Below, piece by piece: positions 57,101-58,955 of a DNA stretch of 58,955 bases. This DNA is from Actinobacillus vicugnae. GTDB lineage: Bacteria; Pseudomonadota; Gammaproteobacteria; Enterobacterales; Pasteurellaceae. Both the position numbers and the translations under genes were made by a program. The stretch is from the NCBI RefSeq assembly GCF_901687125.1, contig NZ_CABFJY010000008.1:1-58955 (forward strand), read 5' to 3'. Below the pieces are notes generated by a model. The model saw only the letters and a list, made by a program, of their open reading frames with translations. It was not told the DNA's origin and did no database searches. Positions within the stretch are counted from its first letter, which is position 1. Each line of letters opens with the position of its first letter.

Positions 57101-57232
57101 ACATTATTTACCTTATTCGTGCTACCAGTTATTTATACCTTCTTGGGCGAATCTCACAAACCGCTACGCGAGTTTGATGAAGAAAAATACGCTAAAGAAA
57201 CGTTAGAAAAACTTGAACACGCTGATGCGTAA
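54113..57232 (+). CDS. RND multidrug efflux pump (AcrB/MexB-like, HAE1)
   Basis: The 1039-aa inner-membrane proton/drug antiporter has twelve helices and two large periplasmic loops. Proton-relay residues are present: Asp401-Asp402 in GLVVDDAIVVLE and Lys922 in GLITKHGILM, equivalent to AcrB Asp407/408 and Lys940. Starts MKFTDIFIKRPVLAVCISLL. It works as a trimer with the adaptor upstream. No TolC-type outer-membrane gene is in the unit; the terminator follows directly, so an unlinked TolC must serve it. Confidence 0.96.
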   Translation: MKFTDIFIKRPVLAVCISLLITILGLQSINKLQVREYPEMTISIVTVNVNYSGADASLMQALVTSQIEEAVSQADNIDYVTSSSSPSTSTTTIKMKLNTNPQMALADISAKVNAIRANLPSGIDDPSISVSSGSNDALMYIRFASDELSTPQITDYINRVVKPQFFTVNGVSSVDIFGAATFGLRIWLDPDKMAGNNLSGATVLSALAANNLNTAAGNANGYYTVYKNKVESSTPSVEELENVTISTSSDGRIIKLKDIAKIELDKYQDASRVVADGKEAVVLAVTAATTANSLTVAKDIYPVFELIQKNLPSSMNGQILYDKTIAINSSINEVIKTIGEATLIVLVVIILFLGSLRAMVVPIVTIPISLIGALFLLQSFGFSINLLTLLALVLAIGLVVDDAIVVLENVERHVKEGKSPFDAAIIGTREIAVPVISMTITLAAVYSPMALMEGVTGSLFKEFALTLAGAVFISGIAALTLSPMMSSRVLQEHNEEHQSRFAKCINNMLDKMTSCYTNMLKGVMAMRWLVVIFAISILAVLPTLLTSLSSEVAPTEDRGFVVGIGNGPSNTNLDYTQEATTKFNEEVGKIPEVSSMMTVAGFSGTNSALSIISLKDWNDRERERTPIAADVSAIAKNVVGMDINAIAFPEISTGENGLPFSLVITTADNYTKLADVANDFLKKAQTSGQFFFSSLDLKFDTVTMKWKFDREKMGTYGVTMQQVSNTLGAYLSGAIITRVDIDSRAYPIVSQAIRKDRLNPEDLVNYYVTTATGEAIPLSSFVTLELATEPSALPRMNQLNSATITGVVSSSIGDAVNWAKAELDRSLPKGYQYDFKSEARQFVQEGNAMAMTFALAVVIIYLVLAIQFESWRDPLVILVSVPLALSGALVVMNVLGIAGVAGSTMNIYSQVGLVTLVGLITKHGILMCEVAKEEQLNNGLSRFDAIVHSATIRLRPIMMTTAAMVAGLIPLLFATGAGAIARFSMGMVIVAGLSIGTLFTLFVLPVIYTFLGESHKPLREFDEEKYAKETLEKLEHADA

Positions 57233-57239
57233 TTAATTA

Positions 57240-57270
57240 AGGCTCCGAACCATTGGTCGGAGCTTTTTTA
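57240..57270 (+). terminator. terminator of the efflux operon
   Basis: GCTCCGA (57242-57248) pairs with TCGGAGC (57257-57263), then TTTTTTATTTT. The 170 bp up to glmU hold only AT-rich promoter-like sequence. Confidence 0.85.
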
Positions 57271-57443
57271 TTTTATATATTGTAGCAAATAAAATAGTGA
57301 GTAAGCTCGAACTAATTAGATAGATCGTTATCCAATAAAAGTAAACTAAACAAAATTTGTCTCAAGCAAGATAGCCATTCTGTTTATTACATTTTTCTAT
57401 TACAATATTATAGTATTTATTTTAATTTATTAAGGATTACACA

Positions 57444-58808
57444 ATGACTCAACTAAGCGTAGTAATTTTAGCAGCGGGTAAAGGTACTCGTATGTATTCT
57501 GACTTACCCAAAGTGCTCCACACCGTTGCAGGAAAGCCAATGGTTAAGCATGTTATTGATACTGCAAAGCAGATCGATGCAAAGCAAATTCATTTAATTT
57601 ATGGTCACGGTGGTGAATTATTACAACAACGCTTAAGTGCAGAGCCTGTAAATTGGGTGTTACAAGCAGAGCAATTAGGAACTGGTCATGCAATGCAACA
57701 GGCAGCACCATTCTTTGCAGATGATGAAAATATCTTAATGCTTTACGGTGATGCGCCATTAATTACTAAAGAAACTTTAGAACGCCTAATTGCGGCAAAA
57801 CCAGAAAATGGCATTGCACTTTTAACCGTTGAATTAGACAACCCAACAGGTTATGGACGTATTATCCGTGAAAATGGTTCGGTTGTTGCAATTGTGGAAC
57901 AAAAAGATGCAAGTCCAGAACAATTAAAAATCCGTGAAGTAAACACAGGGGTAATGGTTGCAAGTGGTGCAAGTTTCAAAAAATGGCTGGCTAATTTAAA
58001 TAATAACAATGCACAAGGCGAATACTATATTACTGATGTAATTGCAATGGCAAATCAAGACGGCTACAAAGTACAAGCAGTACAAGCGAGCGAATTTATG
58101 GAAGTTGAAGGTGCTAATAACCGTTTACAACTTGCAGCGTTAGAGCGTTTCTACCAAAAAACACAAGCTGAAAAATTATTACTTGCAGGGGTTCGTTTAA
58201 TCGATCCAGCTCGTTTTGATATTCGTGGCACATTAGCGCACGGTAAAGATGTTGAAATCGACGTAAATGTGATTATCGAAGGCGACGTAAAACTAGGTGA
58301 CCGTGTGCGTGTTGGTGCTGGTTGTGTCTTAAAAAATTGTGAAATCGCAGATGATGTAGAAATCAAACCCTATTCAGTAATTGAAGATGCGGTTGTGGGT
58401 AAAGCTGCACAAGTTGGCCCATTCTCTCGTTTACGCCCAGGTGCAAATCTTGCAGACGAAACGCACGTAGGTAACTTTGTTGAAATTAAAAATGCGCAAG
58501 TAGGTAAAGGTTCGAAAGTGAATCATTTAACTTACGTGGGGGATGCACAAGTAGGTAGTAACTGTAATATTGGCGCAGGTGTAATTACTTGTAACTATGA
58601 CGGCGCAAATAAATTTAAAACCGTAATTGGTAACAATGTATTTGTGGGTTCAGATAGCCAATTAGTAGCGCCAGTAACCATTGCTGACGGTGCGACTATC
58701 GGTGCGGGTGCAACAATTACCAAAGATGTTGCAGAAAATGAGCTCGTGATTAGTCGTGTGCCACAACGCCACATTCAGGGTTGGCAACGCCCAACTAAAA
58801 AGAAATAA
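57444..58808 (+). CDS. glmU: bifunctional UDP-N-acetylglucosamine pyrophosphorylase / glucosamine-1-phosphate acetyltransferase
   Basis: Makes UDP-GlcNAc, precursor of peptidoglycan and LPS. The N-terminal uridylyltransferase domain starts [20 protein letters not shown] with the nucleotide-binding GxGTRM loop. The C-terminal left-handed beta-helix carries hexapeptide repeats ([28 protein letters not shown]) with the acetyl-CoA site. The 454 residues are full length, with stop 58806-58808. The IS begins 21 bp past the stop; no terminator is seen before it, so glmU transcription may run into the IS. Confidence 0.98.
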   Translation: MTQLSVVILAAGKGTRMYSDLPKVLHTVAGKPMVKHVIDTAKQIDAKQIHLIYGHGGELLQQRLSAEPVNWVLQAEQLGTGHAMQQAAPFFADDENILMLYGDAPLITKETLERLIAAKPENGIALLTVELDNPTGYGRIIRENGSVVAIVEQKDASPEQLKIREVNTGVMVASGASFKKWLANLNNNNAQGEYYITDVIAMANQDGYKVQAVQASEFMEVEGANNRLQLAALERFYQKTQAEKLLLAGVRLIDPARFDIRGTLAHGKDVEIDVNVIIEGDVKLGDRVRVGAGCVLKNCEIADDVEIKPYSVIEDAVVGKAAQVGPFSRLRPGANLADETHVGNFVEIKNAQVGKGSKVNHLTYVGDAQVGSNCNIGAGVITCNYDGANKFKTVIGNNVFVGSDSQLVAPVTIADGATIGAGATITKDVAENELVISRVPQRHIQGWQRPTKKK

Positions 58809-58828
58809 GCGGTAGCGAGTAATAAAAC

Positions 58829-58955
58829 ATGATCTGCACCCCAAAACCTGGACACCTAATTTGAGGTGCAGATTATGTCTTATTCTTATCAATTTCGTTT
58901 AAACATTATCAAACAAGTGACCGAACAGGATTTGGGTATTCGTGAGGTCGCTAAA
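58829..58955 (+). mobile_element. 5' end of an IS3-family (IS150-like) insertion sequence, right copy
   Basis: Identical to the reverse complement of 1-127. TIR from about 58830 (TGATCTGCACCCC), then an orfA start. ATCTGCACC (58832-58840) pairs with GGTGCAGAT (58865-58873). The element runs off the right edge. Confidence 0.85.
58875..58955 (+). CDS. IS3-family transposase orfA, N-terminal fragment (27 codons, cut by window edge)
   Basis: ATG at 58875, preceded by GAGG at 58863-58866; encodes MSYSYQFRLNIIKQVTEQDL then GIREVAK to the edge. The Shine-Dalgarno lies within the 3' arm of the IS-end hairpin. Only the beginning of the HTH protein is present. Confidence 0.75.
   Translation, partial: MSYSYQFRLNIIKQVTEQDLGIREVAK

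Overview
This window is an AT-rich gamma-proteobacterial chromosome segment from the family Pasteurellaceae. The clearest marker is the many copies of ACAAGCGGTC (and its complement), the core of the uptake signal sequence (USS) of the Actinobacillus pleuropneumoniae-type subclade (Actinobacillus, Mannheimia, Bibersteinia, Glaesserella and relatives). The Haemophilus influenzae-type AAGTGCGGT is not the form repeated here. Gene content (mukFEB, pnp-nlpI-deaD, yejL-yejM, acrRAB-type efflux, afuAB-like genes) agrees. I cannot name the species.

Both window ends carry the same 127 bp, in inverted orientation: the 5' end of an IS3-family (IS150-like) insertion sequence with the first 27 codons of its orfA. 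A shared terminal repeat of exactly 127 bp suggests the window is a whole assembly contig that stopped at a multicopy IS, not a composite transposon.

Layout: (1) 128-10.4 kb: tRNA-Gly/tRNA-Cys, lysS, ispA-xseB, a MOSC protein, an LTA-synthase-like membrane phosphotransferase, the 4.5S SRP RNA gene (ffs), and divergent ssb/uvrA with a LexA-type site. (2) 10.6-20.3 kb: a small lipoprotein, the YjgR-type ATPase, then a transport cluster: AfuA-like binding protein, fused AfuB-like permease with no partner ATPase, a Fur-box-controlled TonB-dependent siderophore receptor, and a YddA/SbmA-type ABC half transporter. (3) 20.3-25.4 kb: rpsB-tsf-pyrH-frr, split by an opposite-strand phosphoethanolamine transferase gene. 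(4) 25.5-32.8 kb, minus strand: pnp-nlpI-deaD, then tadA and an orphan MocR regulator. (5) 33-43.7 kb: parC, a broken small membrane protein gene, the MukFEB condensin operon, and sotB. (6) 43.7-50 kb: acnB divergent from a HutC-type GntR regulator, a CitT/DASS carrier and a PrpF-family isomerase, with palindromes in both promoter regions. This looks like a self-contained uptake and catabolism module for a tricarboxylate such as trans-aconitate, and is the best candidate here for an undescribed system. (7) 50-58.8 kb: yejM-yejL, a TetR-controlled RND efflux pair with a perfect operator palindrome, and glmU.

Most of the window is housekeeping. Three separate alkaline-phosphatase-superfamily envelope enzymes (4430, 22270, 50058) and several USS inverted pairs placed as transcription terminators are recurring themes. 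I saw no CRISPR array, prophage or complete IS.
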